This document shows, piece after piece, positions 54,166-62,180 of a stretch of DNA of 64,000 nucleotides (positions within the stretch are counted from its first letter, which is position 1; every line of letters starts with the position of its first letter). This stretch comes from an uncultured Collinsella sp. (GTDB lineage Bacteria; Actinomycetota; Coriobacteriia; Coriobacteriales; Coriobacteriaceae), in assembly GCA_934654775.1 (NCBI GenBank), contig CAKUGR010000001.1, positions 62,001-126,000 of the forward strand. Reading direction: 5' to 3'. Under the pieces are notes generated by a model. That model did no database searches and had not been told where the DNA came from. It worked only from the letters and a program-made list of their open reading frames with translations. Position numbers and translations under genes: made by a program.

Positions 54166-54352
54166 ATACTATCCCCTCTGCTGTTGCTGGGTATCAAATC
54201 GAATCAGTAGCTTTTGAGTATACCCGAGGGTGTAAAGAGGGACGGAATGTTCAGGCAATCTCAACTGAATCAGCTCCGCGCCGACACGCGCCGGTTACCT
54301 TTAATGGATATGAGGTGAATGGGGCGATTGTTTTGCTATACTCTCTCCGCAC

Positions 54353-54428
54353 GGGCGATTGGCGCAACGGTTAGCGCAGGTGCTTTACACGCACAAGGCT
54401 GGGGGTTCGAATCCCTCATCGCCCACCA
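54353..54428 (+). tRNA. tRNA-Val (anticodon TAC)
   Basis: A 76-nt cloverleaf: acceptor GGGCGAT/ATCGCCC, anticodon stem GTGC-GCAC with loop TTTACAC, T-arm GGGTTCGAATCCC, encoded CCA. Its last 18 bases recur exactly at 54596 and 54779. Confidence 0.96.
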
Positions 54429-54438
54429 CTTGATTGAA

Positions 54439-54470
54439 AAGGCTCCCAGCGATGGGGGCCTTTCCTTTTT
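54439..54470 (+). terminator. Terminator of tRNA-Val
   Basis: GGCTCCCA pairs with TGGGGGCC, followed by TTTCCTTTTT. Confidence 0.85.
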
Positions 54471-54484
54471 GGGCCCAGTGCAGA

Positions 54485-54972
54485 GGGATTCGAACCCGCC
54501 AGGGTGCGGAGCTGAGGAAACGCGAAGCGTTTTCCAGCGCAGCACGCGAGGAGCGGAGCGACGAAGCGGATGCGGGCGGCGAAGCCGCACGCGACATCCC
54601 TCATCGCCCACCATTTGTTTGATAACGGTCCTCGAAAGGGGACCGTTTTTGTTTGGGCCCATCTCATGGGATTCGAACCCGCCAGGGTGCGGAGCTGAGG
54701 AAACGCGAAGCGTTTTCCAGCGCAGCACGCGAGGAGCGGAGCGACGAAGCGGATGCGGGCGGCGAAGCCGCACGCGACATCCCTCATCGCCCACCATTTG
54801 TTTGATAACGGTCCTCGAAAGGGGACCGTTTTTGTTTGGGCCCATCTCATGGGATTCGAACCCGCCAGGGTGCGGAGCTGAGGAAACGCGAAGCGTTTTC
54901 CAGCGCAGCACGCGAGGGCCGAAGGCCCGAAGCGGGAGCGGGCGGCGAAATACGTCCTTGGCGAATGCCCCT
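54485..54972. repeat. 183-bp tandem repeats carrying the tRNA-Val 3' end
   Basis: Units begin at 54485, 54668 and 54851, an exact 183-bp period; the third diverges after about 65 bp. Each starts with GGGATTCGAACCC, the exact inverse of the tRNA-Val T-arm, holds small hairpins (GGAAACGC-GAA-GCGTTTTCC; GCGGGCGGCGAAGCCGCACGC), and the first two end with the 18-base tRNA-Val 3' end (54596-54613, 54779-54796). A terminator-like hairpin (ACGGTCC..GGACCGTTTTT) follows each. Because 183 is a multiple of 3, long frames stay open on both strands; they are not genes. Confidence 0.9.
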
Positions 54973-55188
54973 GTGCAAAAAATGCCAAATATGAGTACTG
55001 CTACCATTTTAGTAGCAGGGTTTTCAAGGCCCCAGAGGGCAAATCGGACATTAAAACGGCGACCGACGGCCCAGATGGGTAGAATTACTAACTGTAATAC
55101 TGGACATCTGTGGTTTAACTAACCTAAAGTCACCCAATTAATATGTTATACGATTGGTTACAGTACTCATTTTTGCCACTTTTTGCAC
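54973..55188. mobile_element. MITE-like element with 28-bp terminal inverted repeats
   Basis: The 28-bp ends (54973-55000 and 55161-55188) begin GTGCAAAAA(A/G)TG(C/G)CAAA and match at 25 positions when inverted. The 160-bp interior is AT-rich, has a small hairpin (CTGCTA/TAGCAG) and no coding frame. Target duplications are not obvious. The size and layout fit a non-autonomous element. Confidence 0.6.
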
Positions 55189-55220
55189 ACCGACCTTCCT
55201 AGTCAGCGTGAATCGATAGC

Positions 55221-55282
55221 AAAAACGGGCTCCGGATTGCCCGATCGTGCCGCATATGGCACGCCAGCAACCCGGAGCCCGT
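55221..55282 (-). terminator. Terminator of argD
   Basis: ACGGGCTCCGG pairs with CCGGAGCCCGT around a long loop that has its own GTGCC/GGCAC stem; TTTTTGC follows on the minus strand. Confidence 0.88.
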
Positions 55283-55306
55283 TCCAAGCAACTATATTCG
55301 CCCGTG

Positions 55307-56590
55307 CTAGGCCAAAACGCCCGACAGGATCTCAACCAAACTGTCCACGTCGGCCTCCTCACAGACGAGCGGCGGCAGGAAACGCAGCGTATGAGCGCCA
55401 GTAGCGTTGATCACGGCACCGGCGGCCAGCGCGCGGGCAACAATATCATGCGCATCGCCCGCGGCGTCATCCAAATCGCAACCGAGCATCAGACCGCGTC
55501 CGCGCACCTCGATCACATGCGGCAGCGCAGCAAGCTTTGCCTCCATATAGGCGCCCACCTTGGCGGCATGCTCGGCATAATCACCGCGCACGAGCGCGGA
55601 GAGCGTCGCGGCGCACGCCGCGACGGCCAGGCAACTACCGCCAAACGTCGAACCGTGGTCGCCGGGCTTAAAAACATCGGCGATCTCCTTCTTTGCCACC
55701 ACAGCGCCCATGGGCACGCCATCGGCAATGCCCTTGGCAAGGCTCATGATGTCGGGCTCCACGCCATAGGTCTGGAATGCGAACGGCTTGCCGGAACGGA
55801 AGATACCGCATTGGACCTCGTCGGCGATCAGCACGGCGCCCACCTCGTGTGCAAGGTCGCGCGCCGCCGCCATAAACTCCTCGGTCATGGGATGTACGCC
55901 GCTCTCGCCCTGAATCGGCTCGAGCATGACGGCGCAGATCTCGCTTCCCAGCTGCTTAAAGATCGCACGCAGTTCATCGACATCGTTGGGCGTGCAGGCC
56001 ACAAAGCCGCCCGGCAACGGACGGAAGCTGTCCTGCAGCCAATCCTGCATGGTAGCGGCAATGGTTTCGAGCGTACGGCCGTGGAAACCACCGCGCATGC
56101 ACACGATGGTGTTGCCGCCGTTGCCGGCACGCTTGGCGTACAGGCGCGCGAGCTTCATCGAACCCTCGTTGGCCTCGGCGCCGGAGTTGGCAAAGAAGGT
56201 CTCCCACACCTGCTCGTCCGCAGCCGGGGCACCAAGCGCGGCGGCCGTGGTCTCATCGCCAGCGGCAATGGCATCGGCAAGCACGCGCGCACCATCCACG
56301 TCGTCGTTAGCGAGCTTGGACAGCAGCGCCGCGACCTGGCCGCGCTGCTCAATGTAGAAGTAGTTGGAAACATGCATAAGCTTTTTGGTCTGCGCCTCGA
56401 GCGCCGAGAGCACAGCAGGGTTGCCATGGCCTAAGCTGCACACACCGATACCAGCAAGAAAGTCGAGATACTCGCGACCATCGTCGCCGGTGAGCTTCAT
56501 GCCGTGACCCTCGACAAACTCGACCGGAGAGCGGCCAAAGGTATGCATGACGTAATGGGATTCAAGCGATTGCTGAGCTGCAAGTGACAT
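55307..56590 (-). CDS. argD: Acetylornithine aminotransferase
   Basis: A 427-residue PLP enzyme (class III). NSGAEANEGSMKLARLYAKR, GGFHGRTLETIAAT and VLIADEVQCGIFRSGKPFAF are conserved. The PLP lysine lies in MSLAKGIADGVPMGA. It makes N-acetylornithine in arginine synthesis. The ATG at 56590 with GAAAGG six bases upstream is chosen over a start eight codons earlier. It is the last gene of the argC-argJ-argB-argD run. Confidence 0.95.
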   Translation of the reverse strand: MSLAAQQSLESHYVMHTFGRSPVEFVEGHGMKLTGDDGREYLDFLAGIGVCSLGHGNPAVLSALEAQTKKLMHVSNYFYIEQRGQVAALLSKLANDDVDGARVLADAIAAGDETTAAALGAPAADEQVWETFFANSGAEANEGSMKLARLYAKRAGNGGNTIVCMRGGFHGRTLETIAATMQDWLQDSFRPLPGGFVACTPNDVDELRAIFKQLGSEICAVMLEPIQGESGVHPMTEEFMAAARDLAHEVGAVLIADEVQCGIFRSGKPFAFQTYGVEPDIMSLAKGIADGVPMGAVVAKKEIADVFKPGDHGSTFGGSCLAVAACAATLSALVRGDYAEHAAKVGAYMEAKLAALPHVIEVRGRGLMLGCDLDDAAGDAHDIVARALAAGAVINATGAHTLRFLPPLVCEEADVDSLVEILSGVLA

Positions 56591-56658
56591 GGGATGCCTT
56601 TCGTTGAGCGCCATACGGCGCGAGCTATGGGTGTAGAGATGCGACGATTGCGGACCGG

Positions 56659-57639
56659 CTAAACGGTCTGGAGCTTCTCGACCTCGTCGAGGTTCTCGGT
56701 CAGGCGCGCCGCAAACGTCGAAAGCGGGTGCGGGTGTGTATCGAACTCGTAGGCCGTCTCAGTGGAATGGATCACGGTACCGACACCGGCATCGGTCAGC
56801 AGCTCCAGCAGCAGCGAATGTGGCGTCGTGCCGTTGATGATGTGGGCGCGGAAGACGCCAGCGGTAAGGGCATCGACGGCAGCGCGCAGCTTGGGAATCA
56901 TGCCCTTATCGACCTCGCCGCCGTAGAGCATCTCGTTGACCTCGTCGAGCGTCAGGTTGGAGATGAGCGAATCCTTATCGCTAAAGTCCTTGTACAGGCC
57001 GTCGACGTCGGTCAAGAAGATCGCCTTGTGCGCGCGGAGCGCCGCGGCGACGGCGCCGGCGGCGGTATCGGCGTTGATGTTGAAGAAGCCGCCGTCCTCC
57101 CCCGCCGCAACCGTAGCGATCACGGGAATGTACTCGCTGTCGAGCAGACGCTCGATATACTCGGTGTTGACGTGCGTCACTTTGCCCACGCGGCCGAGCT
57201 CGGGGTCGAGCGGCTCGGCGATAAGCGTGCCGGCGTCGCTGCCGGACACGCCCACGGCCAAGTTGCCGTGGTGGTTGAGCGCCGCGACCAGCTCCTGGTT
57301 GACCTTACCGCCCAGCACTTCGCGCACGATATCCATGGTGGCCGGCGTGGTCACGCGCTGCCCGTTCTTAAACTCAACGGGAATGTCGTAGTGGCTGAGC
57401 GCCTCGTTGATGGCCTTGCCGCCACCGTGCACGATAACAGGGCGCATACCGATAATCTTGAGCAGGACGATGTCGCTCATCACGTCGCGACGTAGCTGCT
57501 CATCGACCATGGCGGCACCGCCGTACTTGATAACGACCGTCTTACCGGTCAGGTTCTTAATCCACGGCAGCGCCTCGAACAGCAGCTGCGCGGTAACTTC
57601 ATTGGATTCGCTCGAGCGACAATCGCGTGCGAACTTCAT
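56659..57639 (-). CDS. argB: Acetylglutamate kinase
   Basis: A 326-residue amino-acid kinase. VVIKYGGAAM, VIVHGGGKAIN, FKNGQRVTT and FLTDVDGLYKD are the substrate and ATP sites. The N-terminal helix ahead of the core is the kind found in arginine-inhibited hexameric forms, so feedback control by Arg is possible. The start at 57639 follows GAGG; the upstream frame is rejected. Confidence 0.94.
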   Translation of the reverse strand: MKFARDCRSSESNEVTAQLLFEALPWIKNLTGKTVVIKYGGAAMVDEQLRRDVMSDIVLLKIIGMRPVIVHGGGKAINEALSHYDIPVEFKNGQRVTTPATMDIVREVLGGKVNQELVAALNHHGNLAVGVSGSDAGTLIAEPLDPELGRVGKVTHVNTEYIERLLDSEYIPVIATVAAGEDGGFFNINADTAAGAVAAALRAHKAIFLTDVDGLYKDFSDKDSLISNLTLDEVNEMLYGGEVDKGMIPKLRAAVDALTAGVFRAHIINGTTPHSLLLELLTDAGVGTVIHSTETAYEFDTHPHPLSTFAARLTENLDEVEKLQTV

Positions 57640-57720
57640 AGTCTGCCTCGTCTTTCGTGTAGCTATCGCGCCGCACCTCGTTGCCCGCGATTGCAGCGGG
57701 ACGCGCGGCACATTGGGAGT

Positions 57721-58989
57721 CTAGGAACGGTAATCGCCGTTAATGGAGATGTACTCATGTGTGAGGTCGCAAGTCCACACGGTGGTCGCCGCGTCGCCTG
57801 CGCCCAGGTCGGCCGAGATCACGATCTCGGGCGCCTCAAAGCGTCGTAGGGCCTCGTCCTCATCGAAGGGAACGGTCAGGCCGTCACGGCAGACGGGCAT
57901 ACCCATCATGTCGATAGAAACGTCTTCCTGGTTAAAGTGCACGCCACACTTGCCGAGCGCCATGGCAACGCGGCCCCAGTTGCAGTCGTGGCCGGCGATG
58001 CAGGTCTTGACGAGCGGCGAGTTGGCGACAGCACGGGCGGCAATATCCGCCTCTTCGTCGTTGAGAGCGCCGGTGACATTGACCGTCACGAGCTTGGATG
58101 CGCCCTCGCCATCTGCGGCGATGTTGCGCGCCAGGCTCTCGCACACCTCATGCACGGCAAAGGCCAGCTCGTCGAAGGCGTCAGAGCCCTCGACAATAGG
58201 CTCGGCACCTGCGGCAGCGGCGCCGGAGGCAAGCATGATGCAGGTGTCGTTAGTCGAGGTGTCGGAATCGACCGTTACCTTGTTGAAGGTCTGCCTGACG
58301 GTGGAGAGCAACAGGGTGTGGAGCGCCGCCGGCTCAACGGGGGCATCGGTAGTGATGACCGCGATCATGGTTGCCATGTTGGGCATGATCATGCCCGAGC
58401 CCTTGCACATACCGCCCACCGTATAGGCATTGCCCGCGTGCCCCGCGGCCTCGCTGCGGTAACACACGGCATACTCCTTGGAGTGCGTGTCGGTCGTCAT
58501 GATAGCGCGGGCGGCATCGGCGCCACCGTGGGCAGAGAGCGCCTCGTAGGCGGCAGGAACGGCAGTCTCGAACGTGTCAATCGGCAGAATCTGGCCAATG
58601 ACGCCCGTGGAGGCAACCAAAATCTGCTGGGGCTCGCAGCCGATAACCTGCGAGGCAATGTTGCACGTCTCGCGCGCGCAGGCAAGACCGGTCTCACCCG
58701 TGGCGGCGTTGGCATTGCCAGAGTTGACCGAAACGCCGGCGATGATGCCGTAGCCCTTGTCGACGCCGCCCAGATTGGCACGGCTCACTTGGACAGGCGC
58801 CGCGCAAAAGCGGTTGGTGGTAAACACGCCGGCGCCGGGGCAGGGTTTATCGGGCACGACGAGCGCGTAATCCAGGCGCTCGGGATTCTTGCGGAATCCA
58901 GCATGGATGCCCGCCGCCTTAAAGCCGGCCGCCGCCGTTACGCCGCCCTCTACGGCACGAATCTTGATATCGAACTGCTCTGCATTCAT
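57721..58989 (-). CDS. argJ: Glutamate N-acetyltransferase / ornithine acetyltransferase
   Basis: A 422-residue ArgJ. The precursor self-cleaves between Ala206 and Thr207 in KGSGMIMPNMATMI to give two subunits, with Thr207 as nucleophile. VDSDTSTNDTCI and GHDCNWGR are conserved. It recycles the acetyl group, so argA and argE are not required. The gene is separated from argC by a terminator-like hairpin, so it may have its own transcription start. Confidence 0.95.
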   Translation of the reverse strand: MNAEQFDIKIRAVEGGVTAAAGFKAAGIHAGFRKNPERLDYALVVPDKPCPGAGVFTTNRFCAAPVQVSRANLGGVDKGYGIIAGVSVNSGNANAATGETGLACARETCNIASQVIGCEPQQILVASTGVIGQILPIDTFETAVPAAYEALSAHGGADAARAIMTTDTHSKEYAVCYRSEAAGHAGNAYTVGGMCKGSGMIMPNMATMIAVITTDAPVEPAALHTLLLSTVRQTFNKVTVDSDTSTNDTCIMLASGAAAAGAEPIVEGSDAFDELAFAVHEVCESLARNIAADGEGASKLVTVNVTGALNDEEADIAARAVANSPLVKTCIAGHDCNWGRVAMALGKCGVHFNQEDVSIDMMGMPVCRDGLTVPFDEDEALRRFEAPEIVISADLGAGDAATTVWTCDLTHEYISINGDYRS

Positions 58990-59014
58990 CGTCTTTATGA
59001 CTCCTTATGTCAAA

Positions 59015-59094
59015 CAAAAAAGGGGCATCGGTTGGTGCGCCATGCCAGCCACAATCATGAGACCAGCTTAAGAGTGGCGCCCCACTCGATGCCC
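59015..59094 (-). terminator. Terminator or attenuator between argC and argJ
   Basis: GGGCATCG (59023-59030) pairs with CGATGCCC (59087-59094) and six T follow on the minus strand. Inner GC pairing (GTGGCGCC region) lengthens the stem. It lies inside what looks like one operon. Confidence 0.75.
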
Positions 59095-59123
59095 GACTAC
59101 CAAATCGTTAACAATCGAATGTG

Positions 59124-60194
59124 CTACACCGGGCACGCCACTGTGGGCAAGCCTCGTCGCTCGTCAAAACCAAAGACGATGTTGGCGCACTGGACCGCCT
59201 GGCCTGCTGCACCCTTGCACAGATTGTCGATGGCGCCCGTCGCCACCAGAACGCCCGCGCGCTTGTTGAGCGCGAGGCCGATCTGGGCGGCGTTGGTGCC
59301 GACGACCGAAGCCGTCTTGGGCTGCTGGCCGGCATCGAGTACGCGCACGAAGGTGCGACCGGCGTAGAACTGCTTGTAATGGTCGACGACGTCCTCAAGG
59401 GTCAAGGTATCGATAGCCTGCGGCGCAAGCGGCATCGTCACCGTAGAGAGCAGACCGCGCTTGAGCGGTGCCAGGTGCGGGGTAAAGACGACACGATCGG
59501 TTAGACCCAAGATCTGCTCGATTTCGGGCGTGTGACGATGCTTGCCCACGCCATAGGCCTCCAGGTTTTCGTCCGCGCTACAAAAATGGGTACGGGCGTT
59601 GCAGGACTTACCGGCGCCCGTCACGCCGCTAATGGCATCGACAATCACGGGGCCGCTCTCGGCCACCCAGTCCGCACGCACGGCAGGAGCGGCGGCAAGG
59701 CTCGTTGCAGTGGGATAGCAGCCGGCGCAGGCGACCAGCACGGGCTTGCCAGCGGCATGGCTGGAAGCAGCGGTCTCCAAGTCCTGGCAGAACAGCTCGG
59801 GCAGACCAAAAGCGCGGGTCTTGAGCAGCTCGGGGCTCGTATGCTCAGCGGCATACCAGGCCTCAAAGACGGCCGGATCGCTCAGGCGATAGTCGGCCGA
59901 GAGGTCAATGCAGGAGACTCCCGCGGCAAGCAGGGCGGGCACCTGTGCCATGGCAGCCGTGTGCGGCACGGCCAAAAAGACCGCGTCGCAGTTCTTGAGC
60001 TCAGGGGCATCATGCGTCGTGAAGACAAGATCGCTCACGCCGGTGAAGCTCGGGTACACCGCAGACAACGGCTGGCCGGCATCAGCGTTGGACGTAATGG
60101 CAATAAGTTCAAAATCGGGATGACCGAGGACGAGTCGAATGAGCTCGGCGCCGGCATATCCAGCCGCGCCGACGATTCCAACCTTTAAAGACAT
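59124..60194 (-). CDS. argC: N-acetyl-gamma-glutamyl-phosphate reductase
   Basis: A 356-residue NADP-dependent reductase, the first gene of the arginine run. GIVGAAGYAGAELIRLVLGH is the nucleotide fold, AGCYPTATSLA holds catalytic Cys159 and the C-terminal half has HRHTPEIEQ. Candidate ARG boxes lie upstream at 60219-60317. Confidence 0.95.
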   Translation of the reverse strand: MSLKVGIVGAAGYAGAELIRLVLGHPDFELIAITSNADAGQPLSAVYPSFTGVSDLVFTTHDAPELKNCDAVFLAVPHTAAMAQVPALLAAGVSCIDLSADYRLSDPAVFEAWYAAEHTSPELLKTRAFGLPELFCQDLETAASSHAAGKPVLVACAGCYPTATSLAAAPAVRADWVAESGPVIVDAISGVTGAGKSCNARTHFCSADENLEAYGVGKHRHTPEIEQILGLTDRVVFTPHLAPLKRGLLSTVTMPLAPQAIDTLTLEDVVDHYKQFYAGRTFVRVLDAGQQPKTASVVGTNAAQIGLALNKRAGVLVATGAIDNLCKGAAGQAVQCANIVFGFDERRGLPTVACPV

Positions 60195-60218
60195 ATCAGA
60201 CTCCTTGTCTGCAGTTAT

Positions 60219-60317
60219 GCACCAATACGCATCCTGCAGCCGTCGTTATGAAGTGAGTTGAAACTTTAGCACCAAAAGATGCATATATACGCAAATCTTT
60301 TACATATTCATGCATTG
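60219..60317 (-). promoter_or_regulatory. Candidate ArgR-binding region (ARG boxes)
   Basis: Three AT-rich imperfect palindromes with TGCAT/ATGCA arms: TATGCACCAATACGCAT, ATGCATATATACGCAAAT (60279-60296) and CATATTCATGCATTG (60303-60317). Paired boxes about two helical turns apart before argC are the usual ArgR arrangement. The match is by eye. Confidence 0.55.
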
Positions 60318-60354
60318 AAACAGTCCCGACACATTCACTCAAAGGAATTGACAA

Positions 60355-60414
60355 ATAAACACGGGCCCCATATTGCCCAGTGCACCTTACGGTGACGTTG
60401 CAATGTGGGGCCCG
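60355..60414 (-). terminator. Terminator of the flavin-binding gene pair
   Basis: CGGGCCCCATATT pairs with AATGTGGGGCCCG; TGTTTATTTG follows on the minus strand. The long loop contains a further GTGCACC/GGTGAC stem. Confidence 0.85.
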
Positions 60415-60459
60415 CTACATGCGAGAATTTGAATTGTCGAAACTTGCTGAGAGACTCGG

Positions 60460-60870
60460 TTAGAGCTCGACCGGCACCCATTCGTCATGGTTGCAGATGA
60501 AGGCCTCCGGCTCCTCGACGCTAAAGAAGACGAGCGTGGGGTCGCCTGCGCCCTCATAATGCTCCCCCAAGCGCTCCAGGTGCTTCCAGCCTGCCTCGCG
60601 CATATCGGGAGCGGCCTGGTCATCCAGACCCGCATGCCCGCGCAAGATGAGCCAGCCATGGCCCGGCCACCAACTCGTGGCCTCAAAACGCTGATTTTCC
60701 AGCAGCTCCTGCCACACGTCTTTGGTACGCGCCGTCACAAACCACAGCTTACCATCCTGAATCTGCGCAAACGAAAAAGGACGCACATGCGGCTGCCCGT
60801 CAACGCTTGTCGCCAAATACCATGCCGGCACCGACGTCAGATACTCCAGCACCGTATTCAATCCGTCCAC
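60460..60870 (-). CDS. Pyridoxamine 5'-phosphate oxidase-like flavin-binding protein (1)
   Basis: A 136-residue protein of the PNPOx-like split-barrel family: VPAWYLATSVDGQPHVRPFS, then GKLWFVTARTKDVWQEL. Members bind FMN or F420 and reduce small molecules; the substrate is unknown. The GTG at 60870 follows AGGAGG; the ATG-type start five codons earlier overlaps that site. It is similar to the next gene upstream, evidently a tandem duplication. Confidence 0.8.
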   Translation of the reverse strand: MDGLNTVLEYLTSVPAWYLATSVDGQPHVRPFSFAQIQDGKLWFVTARTKDVWQELLENQRFEATSWWPGHGWLILRGHAGLDDQAAPDMREAGWKHLERLGEHYEGAGDPTLVFFSVEEPEAFICNHDEWVPVEL

Positions 60871-60902
60871 GTTTCCTCCTGTCACCGGTCCATTTGTGCG
60901 AA

Positions 60903-61349
60903 TTAGAGCTCGAGCTGTTCCTCGCTGCCGTCGATATCGCAGAAGCGGGCAGCGATATTGCGGACCGAGAAGAACGCGAGACGGCCGTCGTTGGCGCTCT
61001 CGTGATCCTCGCCAATGCCCACCATGTGCTTAAAGCCAGCCAAGCGCACCCGGTCGCTCACGACCGCGTCGTCCTCGAGCGCAGCCTCGCCGGTCAGCAC
61101 AATCCAGCACTCCCCCGGTTTCCAGCCCGAGACCTCAAACTTGGGATTCGCGCTCAGCTCGGCCCACACGTCCTTGTCACGCGAGGTGCAAAACCACAGC
61201 TTGCCATCATCGACCATGGCAAACGAGAACGGCCTCACGCGCGGTTGATGCCCGTCGGTCACATCGGTTGTAGCGAGATACCACGCGGGGATGCGCCTGA
61301 GATACGAACAGGCGCGCTCGAGCTGCGCCGTGCGGTCGTTGTCGGTCAT
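60903..61349 (-). CDS. Pyridoxamine 5'-phosphate oxidase-like flavin-binding protein (2)
   Basis: A 148-residue paralogue of the neighbouring gene: IPAWYLATTDVTDGHQPRVR, GKLWFCTSRDKDVWAEL and the same WKPGECWIVLTGEA-type strand. The two share order and spacing of motifs, differing in the Cys content and C-terminus. GAAAGGGG precedes the start. It may form mixed or separate dimers with the other copy. Confidence 0.82.
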   Translation of the reverse strand: MTDNDRTAQLERACSYLRRIPAWYLATTDVTDGHQPRVRPFSFAMVDDGKLWFCTSRDKDVWAELSANPKFEVSGWKPGECWIVLTGEAALEDDAVVSDRVRLAGFKHMVGIGEDHESANDGRLAFFSVRNIAARFCDIDGSEEQLEL

Positions 61350-61379
61350 AGGGGCCCCTTTCCTGCGCTCGAATCGCTC

Positions 61380-62180
61380 CTAAACAAGTTGAAGATTGAT
61401 GACGATGACGCACGCGAGCAGCAGCGCCGTCACCGCCGCGGCCAACGCATCCCTGCGGCCAAATGCAAGCGTATGCAGGCGCGTGCGGCCCTGCTCGCCG
61501 TGGTAGCAACGGGCATCCATGGCGGCCGAAAGCGTTTCGGCATGACGGAACACGCCCGTGAACAGCGGAATCGCCACACTGCCGAGCATACGCACGCCGC
61601 CGAGCGGACCTCCCGTCACGCGTGCACCGCGGCTCGCCTGCGCATCGGCCGTCTGCTTCATCTCGGTGGCAAACTGCGGCATAAAGCGCAGCGCGATGCC
61701 CATGATCATGCCGAGCTCGTGCGCAGGAAGCCCCACACGCGCAAACGGCGCGAGCAGGCGCTCAAAGCCCGCGGTGAGGTCGAGCGTCGGTGTGGTGAGC
61801 GTGATGGCGCTCATGCCGGCCATCATCAAGGTCAGGCGGCACGCCATAAAGACGGCGGAATGCAGCGAGCCCTCGCTTATCTGCAAAAAGCCGAGCTGCC
61901 ACAGAATGCGCCCGCTCTGGTCGGAAAACAGGTTGAGCACCGCGACCACCGCGACGATCGCCAGCAGCGGCGCCATCGATGACAGAACGCGACGAGCCGG
62001 CACCCGGGACACGGTATAGATCAGGACGACGAAGATTGCGACCGGGACCAGTCCGCGGAAGCTGCTGACCGTGAGCGTCGTAATCAGGAATACAAAACCC
62101 AGCAGTAGCTTGGTGCGCGGATCCAAGCGGTGAATTGCGCTATCCCCGGGGTAGTAACTGCCAAACGAAAACGCCTCCAT
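61380..62180 (-). CDS. ecfT: ECF transporter transmembrane protein EcfT
   Basis: A 266-residue membrane protein of the CbiQ/EcfT family with about five helices. RLDPRTKLLLGFVFLI opens the family; the coupling helices carry ADAQASRGARVTGG and AMDARCYHGEQGRT, the two Ala-Arg motifs that bind the ATPases. It is the scaffold of an energy-coupling-factor vitamin transporter. Its ATG shares a base with the stop of the ATPase gene. S components would be coded elsewhere. Confidence 0.94.
   Translation of the reverse strand: MEAFSFGSYYPGDSAIHRLDPRTKLLLGFVFLITTLTVSSFRGLVPVAIFVVLIYTVSRVPARRVLSSMAPLLAIVAVVAVLNLFSDQSGRILWQLGFLQISEGSLHSAVFMACRLTLMMAGMSAITLTTPTLDLTAGFERLLAPFARVGLPAHELGMIMGIALRFMPQFATEMKQTADAQASRGARVTGGPLGGVRMLGSVAIPLFTGVFRHAETLSAAMDARCYHGEQGRTRLHTLAFGRRDALAAAVTALLLACVIVINLQLV

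Noticed and set aside
54485..54972. Possible CRISPR array at the 183-bp repeats
   Set aside because: The repeats are long and contiguous with no variable spacers, and no cas gene is present.
54319..55122. 267-codon plus-strand frame and a 223-codon minus-strand frame with repeated peptides
   Set aside because: They arise because the 183-bp tandem unit is a multiple of 3. Both strands stay open across tRNA-Val and the repeats, with no ribosome site or family match.
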